A stretch of 64,000 nt of DNA from an uncultured Lachnospiraceae bacterium (GCA_934401915.1 CAKRSV010000001.1:186001-250000); one strand, 5' to 3'. Shown: positions 7,167 through 15,431, numbered from the stretch's first letter. A program made the numbers and translations. Notes: generated by a model from the letters alone, not told the origin.

Positions 7167-9066
7167 ATGCCCCTTCCTGCGCCTGCGCATCCTTTCGTCT
7201 GCCTTTCCGGCTCTCCCTCTTCTGCCTGCGCTTCTCCTTCTTTTCCTCCGCCTCCACGTCGTTGGAAGTCATACGGGTTCCCCATGTCGACTTCCAGAAG
7301 GTAAGGATCGCGATCGGCATCTGCCACAGAAGCACCGCCTCATAGTAAAGACAGAACACAAATCCAAAGATCCACGTTGTGCTCTTTCTGAGAAAAAGCT
7401 GCGCGGAGCTCATCATCATCGCCATCATCAACATTCCCACCATGAACGTTGTCGGGAAGGCAAAGGTCGTGATCGGCACATACAGCAGATTGTAGATCAC
7501 AACAAGCGGCGCCAGGATCGGAACGCAGAGTCCCACATAGAAAAATACCGCCGCAAAAGGCTCTTTTTTCCAGATAAAAGTACCTGCCGTAAAAGATTCC
7601 CGCAGCCAGGAGCGCTTCCACCGCATCTGTTGCTTCAGGAATACCTTGTTGTCATTCGGAACGATCGTGGAACAGACCGCCGTATCCTGATAATACGTCC
7701 GGTGATGACGCAGCATCAGATTCGTCAGCGCCCGGTCGTCGCCAAACGTCGCCTTCTGTCCGAGGAAGGTCTGGTTCAGCCACTGGTCCAGATATTCCAG
7801 CACCAGCTCCTTCTTGTAGCAGGAGAGCGGTCCGGAAAGGCAGGTGACACAGTCAAAATAGCTTTCCGCCGCCTTCATGATACGGAAAGCGATATAATAT
7901 CTTACCGACTGGATCTTGGTAAGTGCATTGGTATAGGTATTGGCAACGTCCGTTCTTCCGGTTACGCCCGCCATCTTCGGATCCTTGAAAGGCTGCACCA
8001 GGTTCCTGACCGCAAAGGGATCCAGGAAGCTGTCCGAATCGACAAAGACCACATACTCATGCTTTGCGACCTTCACTCCGGCTGCCAGCGCCTCTCTCTT
8101 TCCGGCGTTCTGCGGCTGCACGATATACGAAATGCGTTCGCTGATATTGTACCTGGAATCCTCTGCTTTCGTCAGCCGCCCGATGATATCCTTGATCTGC
8201 TCCACCGATCCATCCGTGGACTGATCATCAACAACGATCACCTCCAGCTTATCCGCCGGATAATTCTGGTTGATACAGCTCTGTATTGTCCTCTGGATCC
8301 ATTTTTCCTCATTAAAGCAGGGAATGATCACACTCACCCCCGGTGTGAAATCCGGATCCACCTTCTTCGGCCGGTAAAGCGCACCGAACAGATAGCGGCT
8401 CATCAGGAAACACGCCGTGATGATACTGTACAGATACAGCCATTTATTATATTTAAAATAAATAATACTCTCAGATCTCATCAGCATGATGAACGCGCTG
8501 ATGAAAAACAGCATCAGGGAAGACATCGTAAGCATGTATCTGTCTTTCCGACGCTTTGCATAGTCCATCAGATCCAGTCTGTACTCGAATCCAACCAGCC
8601 ACTTGCCGTCGTCCTGTTCCACCTCCCGGACAGGCTGTGCAAAGATCCTGACATTCATCTCGTAGCCCTCCGGCAGCGTGCCGGGCTCCACATGAAATTT
8701 CAGCCTTACTTTGTCTGCCTCCTTGATGAGGTCTTTCTCCTCCGCGCTGACGACCAGCCCAAGACCGCCCAGCGACACGTCCCGTGACTGTCCGCCGAAT
8801 CGTTTTTTGACGCCCTTATGATAGGCGATGACCTGTATGTCATACGTGTTCAGATAGCGGATCCCCAGTTTTCTCTTCTTGCTGATTTCCTCAAAGCTCA
8901 GTCCGGAATCTGAGAGATTTCCCCTGCGGTCTGTCAGCTTCCGCTCGCCGGTCAGCGCCGGCACATCCGGCATCAGCCGCCTGTCGGTCTGTTCGCGGAG
9001 CAGTATATCTTCCTCTTTATTTCTTCTTTTTTTCTTTTTCCGATTCACCCTGTCTAAAAATTCCAT
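7147..9066 (-). CDS. PilZ-domain processive glycosyltransferase (family 2)
   Basis: 639 residues. A lysine/arginine-rich N-terminus is followed by a PilZ-like domain (about residues 63-165) with the D-x-S-x-x-G motif DVSLGG at 96-101. The RxxxR half is imperfect (KxxxR near 66-70). Two membrane segments (about 177-228) lead to a GT2 domain with DD (280-281), DSD (343-345), GDD (442-444) and Q479-x-x-R482-W483. These are the hallmarks of processive synthases such as cellulose, hyaluronan and poly-GlcNAc synthases. Three or more C-terminal membrane segments and a basic tail follow. The polymer is not determined by the sequence. PilZ domains bind c-di-GMP, so post-translational control is likely. 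The start overlaps the upstream stop by one base (TAATG). Confidence 0.9.
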   Translation of the reverse strand: MEFLDRVNRKKKKRRNKEEDILLREQTDRRLMPDVPALTGERKLTDRRGNLSDSGLSFEEISKKRKLGIRYLNTYDIQVIAYHKGVKKRFGGQSRDVSLGGLGLVVSAEEKDLIKEADKVRLKFHVEPGTLPEGYEMNVRIFAQPVREVEQDDGKWLVGFEYRLDLMDYAKRRKDRYMLTMSSLMLFFISAFIMLMRSESIIYFKYNKWLYLYSIITACFLMSRYLFGALYRPKKVDPDFTPGVSVIIPCFNEEKWIQRTIQSCINQNYPADKLEVIVVDDQSTDGSVEQIKDIIGRLTKAEDSRYNISERISYIVQPQNAGKREALAAGVKVAKHEYVVFVDSDSFLDPFAVRNLVQPFKDPKMAGVTGRTDVANTYTNALTKIQSVRYYIAFRIMKAAESYFDCVTCLSGPLSCYKKELVLEYLDQWLNQTFLGQKATFGDDRALTNLMLRHHRTYYQDTAVCSTIVPNDNKVFLKQQMRWKRSWLRESFTAGTFIWKKEPFAAVFFYVGLCVPILAPLVVIYNLLYVPITTFAFPTTFMVGMLMMAMMMSSAQLFLRKSTTWIFGFVFCLYYEAVLLWQMPIAILTFWKSTWGTRMTSNDVEAEEKKEKRRQKRESRKGRRKDAQAQEGAYENKTD

Positions 9067-10643
9067 TATTCCCCTTTTACGTCCTCAACCGTGTGACACA
9101 ACAAATATGCGATCCATTCCCTGCAGCCTTCTTCGTTCATATGTATCCCGTCCTCCTGCGCGATCTCGTCCGGGAGACACCGTTCCTCATCTGCCAGCGC
9201 CTGATACAGATCGATATAGTAACAATCCTGTTCCTTCGCCATCTTTGCGATCTCCACATTGATCTTCCGGATCCGCCCGTTGGTAAGTGTGATCCTTTCC
9301 ATCGACACCTTGCCCGTCACCGGTGGGATTCCCTCTATGTACACCGTGGCTTTTGGAAACTGCTCTCTGATCATCCCGATCAGCTTTTCGTAGTATAAGA
9401 TAAAGGACGAATTGCTTCCGCTCGCGAGCGCATTGGTCCCCAGCAGAATGTATATCTTCTTCGGCTTTTTCTTACACACCTCGTCCCAGATCGCGACTTC
9501 CTCGTCGTCGGACACCGCAACCTTCGTATTGTTCACAAACTGCATCGGCGTGATCGACTTGTAGGCGCAGAACTCCACATCATCCTCGATCACCGGATAG
9601 TAGGACAGAGCAAGCGTCAGCGAATCTCCGATAAAGAGCGTATCGTCAAAATACCCTTCCCCTGCCGGTTCAGACTCCGGCACCTCATAATCTGCCGCAT
9701 CCTCCCGATCCTCAAATCGTCTGGTAACCTCTATGTCGGGTTCCATCTCCAGCCTGTCAAGCGGTACTACCGCCGTCTCGGTCGTATCCAGCGCTTCGAG
9801 CAGAAGCTCTACTGTTTCCGCAATCGTCAGCCTCGCCGTCGGAATCTCATTTTCGCTCACAGACGGCTGCTTATCCTCCGCCGGTCTTTCATCCACCTCA
9901 TACGGTTCAAATTCGATCTCATCCAGATTCCCGTCGATCTTAATGCAGATGATCGAACCGCCGTCTACCTTCTCAACGAATCCTAACGCGCCGTTAAAGT
10001 CCTTAAAGCTCGTATCGTTGATAAATTTGGTCGCAGAAATATAGTGATCCAGACCCGCGCAGGCCGCCAGATGCAGGATCCGGTCATCGACCGTCGTTGC
10101 ATTTGCCAGCACGTACTGCGGCGTATTCTCTGTGATCCGTTTGATAACTGCCTGCGTCTGCGCAAGGGAGGTAAGTATTTCCTCGTCCGTCCGCTCCTCC
10201 CAGTGCGTCTCTCCGCTCATGCCGTAATTTCCCACAAGATTACCGCGCTTTACCATATCCGTGACCGTGTCCGGATCCTCTGCGGCGGTCATTCCGTCGC
10301 AGATAAAAGTCGCCTTCGCCTCATAGGTATCCAGCAGATCCAGGATCTTCGTCATCTCCGTAGGAGTCGACATTCCACAAAAGACAAGCGCGACCTTATG
10401 CTGGGACGCCTGATAGCCCTCCACAAGCTCTGCCTCCTGCGTGTTCTCCGGATCCTGATACTTCCGGAAAGCCTCGTCCGTCTCCTGCTCCGCGTCATAC
10501 ACGATCCTGTCCCTGGAATTTACCGACAGATCCGGGTGCTCCTCACGGATCTTTCCGGCAAAGTAGATTGCCGCCAGAACGCATACAAACAAAAGCAGTA
10601 ACAAAATAAATGCGGCTGCCTTCCATCTCTTCTTTTTCTTCAT
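9066..10643 (-). CDS. Degenerate NodB deacetylase domain fused to SGNH hydrolase
   Basis: 525 residues from the ATG at 10641-10643, which follows GAGG by about eight bases; an earlier start is possible but lacks such a site. One membrane anchor (about 9-29) is followed by a NodB-like domain (about 82-240) whose motif 1 reads FCGM instead of FDDG and whose H-x-x-x-H is missing, so it is probably not a metal deacetylase. A linker leads to a complete SGNH/GDSL domain: GDSL with S341, GTN at 402-404, and D498-x-x-H501. SGNH enzymes remove or transfer acyl groups. It is the first gene of the operon and translationally coupled to the PilZ glycosyltransferase gene. Confidence 0.8.
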   Translation of the reverse strand: MKKKKRWKAAAFILLLLLFVCVLAAIYFAGKIREEHPDLSVNSRDRIVYDAEQETDEAFRKYQDPENTQEAELVEGYQASQHKVALVFCGMSTPTEMTKILDLLDTYEAKATFICDGMTAAEDPDTVTDMVKRGNLVGNYGMSGETHWEERTDEEILTSLAQTQAVIKRITENTPQYVLANATTVDDRILHLAACAGLDHYISATKFINDTSFKDFNGALGFVEKVDGGSIICIKIDGNLDEIEFEPYEVDERPAEDKQPSVSENEIPTARLTIAETVELLLEALDTTETAVVPLDRLEMEPDIEVTRRFEDREDAADYEVPESEPAGEGYFDDTLFIGDSLTLALSYYPVIEDDVEFCAYKSITPMQFVNNTKVAVSDDEEVAIWDEVCKKKPKKIYILLGTNALASGSNSSFILYYEKLIGMIREQFPKATVYIEGIPPVTGKVSMERITLTNGRIRKINVEIAKMAKEQDCYYIDLYQALADEERCLPDEIAQEDGIHMNEEGCREWIAYLLCHTVEDVKGE

Positions 10644-10769
10644 TTTCAATTCCTCATTTCCCATTTCCCACATAACACTACTGTACACACCAGTAAATTT
10701 CTGCGCAATCGCAAGGTATCGCGGAAATATCTTTATACGCAGTTTCCTTTCCCGATGCGAATTTTTTTA

Positions 10770-10778
10770 ATTATATCA
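10770..10778 (-). promoter_or_regulatory. Extended -10 promoter candidate for the exopolysaccharide operon
   Basis: The minus strand reads TGATATAAT, an extended -10 element, leaving a 5' untranslated leader of roughly 120 bases before the first gene. The -35 region is poor. I looked for the conserved core of a GEMM-type c-di-GMP riboswitch in the leader and did not find it. The stretch between this site and the rpsR terminator (10779-10930) shows nothing I can identify. Confidence 0.55.
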
Positions 10779-10930
10779 TAGCTGTTTCGGGTGTACCAGT
10801 GCTAATTTTGTTTATTTTTTCAATATCATGACCGTTCAGCCATTGATGATCTGCGGACTGTCTCCGAGTGCCCGCACACAATAAACACCTGCAAATCATT
10901 GTATGCCCCGAGCTGCCTGTTCATGCGCAG

Positions 10931-10968
10931 AAAAAGACCAACTATTCTTTCGAATAATTGGTCTTTTT
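10931..10968 (-). terminator. Terminator after rpsR
   Basis: A long hairpin (arms AAAAAGACCAA and TTGGTCTTTTT, extended by TATTC/GAATA with one internal mismatch) is bounded by T runs on both strands. It ends the rpsF-ssb-rpsR unit and insulates it from the exopolysaccharide operon. Confidence 0.85.
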
Positions 10969-11011
10969 GTCTGCATCATTTTACGCCTCAAAATCGTTGA
11001 ACCGATAAAAA

Positions 11012-11272
11012 TTAGTCCTGAACGTAAGGCATCAGTGCTACGTGTCTTGCACGCTTGATCGCTACAGTAAGAGCTCTCTGGTGCTTTGCACAGTTTCCGG
11101 TAATTCTTCTGGGAAGGATCTTACCTCTCTCAGATACATATCTTTTCAGCTTGTTTGTGTCTTTGTAATCGATCACATTATCTTTACCACAGAATACACA
11201 TACTTTTTTTCTTCTGCGCATTCCGCCCTTTTTCTTAGGGAAATCCGGCTTATCTGTTTTATTAAATGCCAT
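11012..11272 (-). CDS. rpsR: 30S ribosomal protein bS18
   Basis: 86 residues from the ATG at 11270-11272, preceded by AAGGAGG. The sequence starts [17 protein letters not shown] and continues with the basic [13 protein letters not shown] motif and the conserved [12 protein letters not shown] segment typical of S18. An upstream in-frame start would extend into the ribosome binding site and is not used. S18 pairs with S6 on the platform of the small subunit, and the gene is last in the conserved order rpsF-ssb-rpsR. The Cys-x-x-Cys pair with later Cys and His is the zinc-type arrangement seen in some S18 proteins. Confidence 0.97.
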   Translation of the reverse strand: MAFNKTDKPDFPKKKGGMRRRKKVCVFCGKDNVIDYKDTNKLKRYVSERGKILPRRITGNCAKHQRALTVAIKRARHVALMPYVQD

Positions 11273-11319
11273 GATGTTTGCCTCCTTCTTCATTCGACCT
11301 GTCAGCACAGGTCTGACAA

Positions 11320-11760
11320 TTAGTTGAACGGCAGTTCTTCGTCGATTCCATCCGGAATGTTCATAAAGCCATCTCCGGCTGCTGCCGGTTCCGGTCTTCC
11401 CGCAGGAGCAAATCCTCCGTCACCGTTTCCGGCGCTGTTCTTGCTCTCGGCAAATTCCTGTTCTTCCACAACAACGTCGGTAGTGTACACCTTGACGCCA
11501 TCCTTGTTGGTATAGCTTCCCGTCTGGATCCGTCCGGTGACTGCTATCTTGGTTCCCTTGTGGAAATATTTCTCAGCAAACTCTCCTGCTCTGCCAAAGG
11601 CAACACAGTTGATGAAATCTGCTGTCTGTTCGCCATTATTACGGTTAAATCTACGATCTACAGCCAGTGAATATCTGGCTACTGCCATCGCGTTCTCCCC
11701 CTGAGAATACCGTACCTCGGGATCTCTGGTCAAACGCCCCATAAGTATAACCTTGTTCAT
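11320..11760 (-). CDS. ssb: Single-stranded DNA-binding protein
   Basis: 146 residues: an N-terminal OB-fold ([20 protein letters not shown], with later [15 protein letters not shown]) of about 110 residues, a flexible Gly/Ala/Pro linker, and the acidic tail ending DEELPFN that binds repair and replication partners. The length is usual for a bacterial SSB. It lies between rpsF (12 bases upstream) and rpsR (47 bases downstream). This is the standard Firmicute order and couples SSB supply to ribosomal protein expression. Confidence 0.97.
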   Translation of the reverse strand: MNKVILMGRLTRDPEVRYSQGENAMAVARYSLAVDRRFNRNNGEQTADFINCVAFGRAGEFAEKYFHKGTKIAVTGRIQTGSYTNKDGVKVYTTDVVVEEQEFAESKNSAGNGDGGFAPAGRPEPAAAGDGFMNIPDGIDEELPFN

Positions 11761-11772
11761 AAATACCTCTTT

Positions 11773-12063
11773 CTATTTCTCGTCTTGTCTAACGCACAGG
11801 TATCTGATGACATTGTCCATAATGCGGATACGGCTTTCGATTTCAGCCGGAACATTACTTTCAGCCTCGAACTGGATGAAGTAGTAGTAAGCATCTTTCA
11901 TCTTCTGAACTTCATACGCTAATCTCTTCTTACCCCAGTCGTCAACATTTGTAATCTTTCCACCGAATCTTTCTACTAAAGCTTTTGCTTTCTCTAAAGT
12001 AGCAGCTCTTTCGTCATCTTCGATCTTTGCACTAACAACAACGGCTAATTCATATTTGTTCAT
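11773..12063 (-). CDS. rpsF: 30S ribosomal protein bS6
   Basis: 96 residues, the usual length for S6. The start MNKYELAVVVSAKIEDDERA, the DWGKKRLAYEVQKMKDAYYYFIQF core and the final RIMDNVIRYLCVR segment are characteristic. It is the first gene of rpsF-ssb-rpsR, with a strong AAAGGAGG ribosome binding site. In many bacteria the S6:S18 complex represses this operon by binding its leader; the leader here contains a hairpin, but I could not confirm the binding motif. Confidence 0.97.
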   Translation of the reverse strand: MNKYELAVVVSAKIEDDERAATLEKAKALVERFGGKITNVDDWGKKRLAYEVQKMKDAYYYFIQFEAESNVPAEIESRIRIMDNVIRYLCVRQDEK

Positions 12064-12137
12064 GCTTCGTTACCTCCTTTTGGTCTCTGGCCCCTTCTCT
12101 GAAAAGGAGCAAGGATGTTTTGACAATATGCCAAATT

Positions 12138-12184
12138 AGTATATCACGATTTCTAATGATACCATAGTTTTCAAGGACAGGCAA
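12138..12184 (-). promoter_or_regulatory. Promoter region of rpsF-ssb-rpsR
   Basis: On the minus strand TTGCCT and TATCAT are separated by 17 bases, and TGG before TATCAT gives an extended -10. A second extended -10 (TGATATACT) lies about 18 bases further downstream. Either could drive the operon. The following leader (about 70 bases) contains a GC-rich hairpin near 12087-12112. Confidence 0.55.
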
Positions 12185-12191
12185 GCACTTT

Positions 12192-12374
12192 TTACTCTTT
12201 GTGGCGTATTTCTTTCACATTTTTCTCTGCCTGCCTGCGCGCGATCATGATCTGATGCCCGCACCCCATGCACCGCAGCCGGAAATCCGCTCCGATCCTG
12301 AGCACCTCCCACTCTCTGGATCCGCAGGGGTGCTCCTTTTTCAATTTGAGAATATCTCCTACCTGAATGTCCAT
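12192..12374 (-). CDS. DUF951 family protein
   Basis: 60 residues, starting MDIQVGDILKLKKEHPCGS and containing a single Cys-x-x-Cys (CMGCGH) after a small beta-rich segment with HPCGS and RIG. This matches DUF951, short proteins of unknown function found across Firmicutes. The size suggests a small RNA- or protein-binding fold, but no function is established. It lies 27 bases after the sirtuin gene and just before the rpsF promoter. Confidence 0.85.
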   Translation of the reverse strand: MDIQVGDILKLKKEHPCGSREWEVLRIGADFRLRCMGCGHQIMIARRQAEKNVKEIRHKE

Positions 12375-12401
12375 GTTGCCTCCATGTCCTAGTCTCTGTC
12401 T

Positions 12402-13118
12402 TTAGGGGAGTCTGGAAAAGATCTCTCCGATACTGCCCTGTATCACCAGATCGGCCATCGCGTCTTTCGGCGTTGCCGTCTTATTGACAAGCACCAGTTT
12501 ACTTCCGTTATAGTAGTCCAGCAGTCCTGCCGCCGGATAAACCGCCAGGGAAGTTCCCCCGACGATCAGGACATCCGCGCGGCTGATGCAGGATACCGCC
12601 TCCGACAGCGTTTCCTGATCCAGCCCTTCCTCATAGAGCACGACGTCCGGCTTGATGCTGCCGCCGCAGTCGCACTTAGGGATTCCCTCCGAGTGGAGGA
12701 TATATTCTGCGTCGTAGAACTTTCCGCACTTCTCACAATAGTTCCGCAGCACGCTTCCGTGAAGCTCCAGCACCTTTTTGCTTCCGGCTTTCTGGTGCAG
12801 TCCGTCAATGTTCTGCGTCACCACCGCCTTCAGCTTTCCATCGGCCTCCCACTGCGCCAGCTTGTAATGCGCCGCATTAGGCTTTGCATCCAGACACAGC
12901 ATCTTCGCACGATAGAACCGGAAAAACTCTTCCGGCTTCCTCCGGTAAAATGTGTGGCTTAAGATCGTTTCCGGCGGGTAATCGTACTGCTGATGGTACA
13001 AGCCATCCACACTTCTGAAATCCGGTATGCCGCTCTCCGTGGAAACCCCGGCTCCGCCAAAAAATACAATGTTGTCGCTTCCCTCTATCCACTCGCGAAG
13101 CTGCTCTGTCTTTTCCAT
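12402..13118 (-). CDS. cobB: Sir2-family NAD-dependent protein deacylase
   Basis: 238 residues with the sirtuin signature in order: GGAGVSTESGIPDFRS for NAD binding, TQNIDGLHQKAG, and the catalytic histidine in LELHGS. A zinc site follows (CEKC and later CDCGG), then GGTSLAVYPAAG. Sirtuins remove acetyl or longer acyl groups from lysines using NAD. The length and motif set are those of the bacterial CobB/SrtN group. It follows leuA by 62 bases and may share its transcript, but no metabolic link is implied. Confidence 0.93.
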   Translation of the reverse strand: MEKTEQLREWIEGSDNIVFFGGAGVSTESGIPDFRSVDGLYHQQYDYPPETILSHTFYRRKPEEFFRFYRAKMLCLDAKPNAAHYKLAQWEADGKLKAVVTQNIDGLHQKAGSKKVLELHGSVLRNYCEKCGKFYDAEYILHSEGIPKCDCGGSIKPDVVLYEEGLDQETLSEAVSCISRADVLIVGGTSLAVYPAAGLLDYYNGSKLVLVNKTATPKDAMADLVIQGSIGEIFSRLP

Positions 13119-13180
13119 GCTGTGTCCTTCCTTTCCGGGTACGGTCTGTCCGCTTCCTGTCTCTGTCCGTCTCTTCCTCT

Positions 13181-14863
13181 TTATCTATTCTGTCCAAGCC
13201 CCAGACGGTTGATCGCTGAGAAGATCGCTCTCACGGACGCTCTGGTGATGTTGGAGCTTACGCCCACGCCGTAGGTCACTTTTCCGCTCTCTACATCCAG
13301 CAGGTGAATGTAAGCCGCCGCCTGTGAATTGGATCCACTCTGCAGCGCGTGCTCTTCGTAATCCAGGATCTTAATGTCAATGCCAAGCTCAACCTGCAGA
13401 CCTCTCTTGACCGCGTCGATCGGGCCGTTGCCGACTGCCTCGAAGTTCTTCTCTACGCCTGCGTTCGTGTAGGTCACGAGCACCTTCGTGTCGAACTCGG
13501 AATCGGTCTCCCCGCTCAGGTCGTCTACGCGAAGTTTGCGGAAGTGGATCGGCTCCTTCTGATCCAGATACTCTCTGCGGAAGTTTTCCATGATCTGATC
13601 CGGCGAAACCTCGCCCTGCTTCTCCGAAATGCTCTGGATAACATCTGCAAATTCGCGGTGCATGCCCTTAGGCAGTTTGAAACCAAAGTAGGTATCCATG
13701 ATAAAGGCAACGCCGCCCTTTCCGGACTGGGAATTGATCCGCACGATCGGCTCGTACTCTCTTCCGATGTCCGCGGGATCGATCGGAAGATACGGTACCT
13801 GCCAGATATCGCCGCCTCTCTCCCGAAGCGCCTGCACACCCTTGTTGATCGCATCCTGATGGGATCCGGAAAAAGCGGTGAACACCAGCTTGCCGGCATA
13901 AGGATGTCTGGGATGGATCGGTATCTTACAGCATCTCTCATAGATCTCGATACTTTCGTTGACATGCTCGATCGCCAGTTTGGGATCGATACCCTGGGAA
14001 AACATATTGTATGCGATATTCAGTACGTCTACATTACCGGTTCTCTCGCCGTTGCCAAACAGAGTTCCCTCCACACGGTCTGCTCCTGCCAGCAGCGCAA
14101 GCTCTGCGCTCGCCACACCGGTTCCCCGGTCATTATGCGGATGCACGCTCAGGATAATGCTCTCGCGATCCTTAAAGTGCTTGTTCATCCACTCGATCTG
14201 GTCTGCATAGACATTCGGCGTATTCATCTCCACGGTAGACGGAAGATTGATGATCATCGGGTTCTCTTTTGTCGGTTTCCACTCGTCCTGCACTGCGGTA
14301 CAGATGTCCAGCGCAAAGTCCAGCTCTGTTCCGGTAAAGCTCTCCGGAGAGTATTCCAGTATGATCTTTCCCGGGAAATCCTTGGCATAATGCTTGACCA
14401 TCTTGGTTCCTTCCACCGCGATATTGATGATCTGTTCTCTGTCCATATGGAACACAACGTCCCTCTGCAATGTGGAGGTGGAATTGTAGATGTGCACGAT
14501 CGCCTGCTTGCAGCCCTGGATCGACTCAAACGTCCTTGCTACCAGCTCTTCCCTGCACTGTGTCAAAACCTGCACTACAACATCATCCGGAATCATCTTG
14601 CGGTCGATAAGCTGTCTCAGAAAGTCAAACTCGATCTGGCTTGCTGCCGGGAAACCGATCTCGATCTCCTTGAAGCCAAGTTTTACCAGATAATTAAAGA
14701 ACTCGATCTTCTCTGAAACCACCATCGGATCGATCAGCGCCTGGTTTCCGTCACGCAGATCTACGCTGCACCAGATCGGCGCTTTCTCGATCTCTTTGTT
14801 CGGCCATTCTCTTTCCGGGTAATCGATCACCGGATTCTTGCGGTAATGCTTGTAATTCAACAT
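13181..14863 (-). CDS. leuA: 2-isopropylmalate synthase
   Basis: 560 residues from the ATG at 14861-14863, placed after GAGGATTAAG. The DRE-TIM metallolyase signature is SVDLRDGNQALIDPM, metal-binding histidines appear in SVHPHNDRGTG, and a C-terminal LeuA dimer/allosteric domain covers roughly the last 130 residues. It condenses 2-oxoisovalerate with acetyl-CoA, the committed step of leucine synthesis, and leucine normally inhibits it through the C-terminal domain. The N-terminal PVIDYPEREWPN segment is that of the longer type 2 subfamily, related to the fungal and actinobacterial enzymes. No T-box is visible upstream; the leader is instead filled by the structured repeat copy B. Confidence 0.95.
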   Translation of the reverse strand: MLNYKHYRKNPVIDYPEREWPNKEIEKAPIWCSVDLRDGNQALIDPMVVSEKIEFFNYLVKLGFKEIEIGFPAASQIEFDFLRQLIDRKMIPDDVVVQVLTQCREELVARTFESIQGCKQAIVHIYNSTSTLQRDVVFHMDREQIINIAVEGTKMVKHYAKDFPGKIILEYSPESFTGTELDFALDICTAVQDEWKPTKENPMIINLPSTVEMNTPNVYADQIEWMNKHFKDRESIILSVHPHNDRGTGVASAELALLAGADRVEGTLFGNGERTGNVDVLNIAYNMFSQGIDPKLAIEHVNESIEIYERCCKIPIHPRHPYAGKLVFTAFSGSHQDAINKGVQALRERGGDIWQVPYLPIDPADIGREYEPIVRINSQSGKGGVAFIMDTYFGFKLPKGMHREFADVIQSISEKQGEVSPDQIMENFRREYLDQKEPIHFRKLRVDDLSGETDSEFDTKVLVTYTNAGVEKNFEAVGNGPIDAVKRGLQVELGIDIKILDYEEHALQSGSNSQAAAYIHLLDVESGKVTYGVGVSSNITRASVRAIFSAINRLGLGQNR

Positions 14864-14968
14864 CTTAATCCTCATTTCTGCGCACGTTTTTTTGTGCATG
14901 CCGGGTTTGCGCCAAGTGCGCGCAGACGCAAATCCCGTGTGTGAAAATCTCACATATATTTTTCACAC
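14864..14968 (-). repeat. Structured intergenic repeat, copy B
   Basis: Read on the minus strand: a GTGTGAAAA/TTTTCACAC hairpin; a long stem (14901-14913 with 14925-14937) closing the same 11-base loop as copy A; a GCAC/GTGC hairpin; and then AGAAATGAGG leading into the leuA start. Stem pairs differ from copy A in a compensatory way (for example GAG/CTC becomes GGG/CCC, and GTG/CAC becomes GCG/CGC). This indicates a conserved RNA fold or cruciform. Confidence 0.8.
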
Positions 14969-15000
14969 GATACTTCTCCTGTTTTTGCTTCCTCACTGTC

Positions 15001-15027
15001 ATTGCCCTTCCACGAGGTACGGGCAAT
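15001..15027 (-). repeat. Short inverted repeat upstream of leuA
   Basis: ATTGCCC and GGGCAAT are separated by 13 bases. It lies between the HPr terminator and repeat copy B. It may be an operator or leader hairpin; no T run follows. Confidence 0.35.
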
Positions 15028-15043
15028 TTCTTAAATTACATAA

Positions 15044-15072
15044 CAAAAGCCCGTTGAAAACACAACGGGCTT
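15044..15072 (-). terminator. Terminator after the HPr gene
   Basis: Perfect 10-base stem AAGCCCGTTG/CAACGGGCTT with a 6-base loop, followed on the minus strand by TTTTGTTAT. It starts 6 bases after the HPr stop codon. Confidence 0.9.
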
Positions 15073-15077
15073 ACTAA

Positions 15078-15341
15078 CTATTCTCCAAGACCACTTTCCA
15101 CTGCGTTGACCAGTGTTTTCAGTGCTTCCTCTTCGTCTTCGCCATCACACACAAATTCGATCTCATCCCCACACTTAACACAAGCACCCAGCACACTTAG
15201 AACGCTCTTGGCATTCGCTGTATTCTCTCGAAACGTAAATGTTATCAATGATTTAAACTGCATCGCTTCCTTACATAGGATGCCTGCCGGTCTTAGGTGT
15301 AGTCCTGTAGGATTTTTGATGACTACCTTCTGGCTTACCAT
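15078..15341 (-). CDS. ptsH: HPr phosphocarrier protein
   Basis: 87 residues from the ATG at 15339-15341. The start MVSQKVVIKNPTGLHLRPAG puts the phosphorylatable histidine at H15, and the ANAKSV motif puts the regulatory serine at S46, both at canonical positions. Such a protein passes phosphate from enzyme I to sugar-specific EIIA units. When phosphorylated on Ser46 by HprK it acts as a corepressor in catabolite control. It is the last gene before a strong terminator and follows glmM. A second HPr-like gene at 51819 lacks the histidine. ptsI is not in the window, so this one could be the general HPr or a Crh-like paralogue; the H15 favours HPr. Confidence 0.9.
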   Translation of the reverse strand: MVSQKVVIKNPTGLHLRPAGILCKEAMQFKSLITFTFRENTANAKSVLSVLGACVKCGDEIEFVCDGEDEEEALKTLVNAVESGLGE

Positions 15342-15431
15342 ACCCTTATTCCTCCATCTATCTCTCATCACAGCCTCTCTCATACTGTGATCTATATCAA
15401 CTATATCATTTTTTTCTTCTTATCTCAAGTA

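Noticed and set aside
10644..10778. Possible c-di-GMP riboswitch in the exopolysaccharide operon leader
   Set aside because: A short GGAAAGGAAAC-like stretch is present, but the conserved GEMM-I or GEMM-II cores and their tetraloop-receptor parts are not found.
13181..14953. Longer leuA with 30 extra N-terminal residues
   Set aside because: The extra part is translation of the repeat element, and a better ribosome binding site supports the ATG at 14861-14863. The same reasoning removes the long starts of the DUF4358 and comF genes.
14864..15043. T-box or leucine leader peptide upstream of leuA
   Set aside because: No specifier stem, no T-box core and no leucine-rich short frame are visible; the space is filled by the repeat element.
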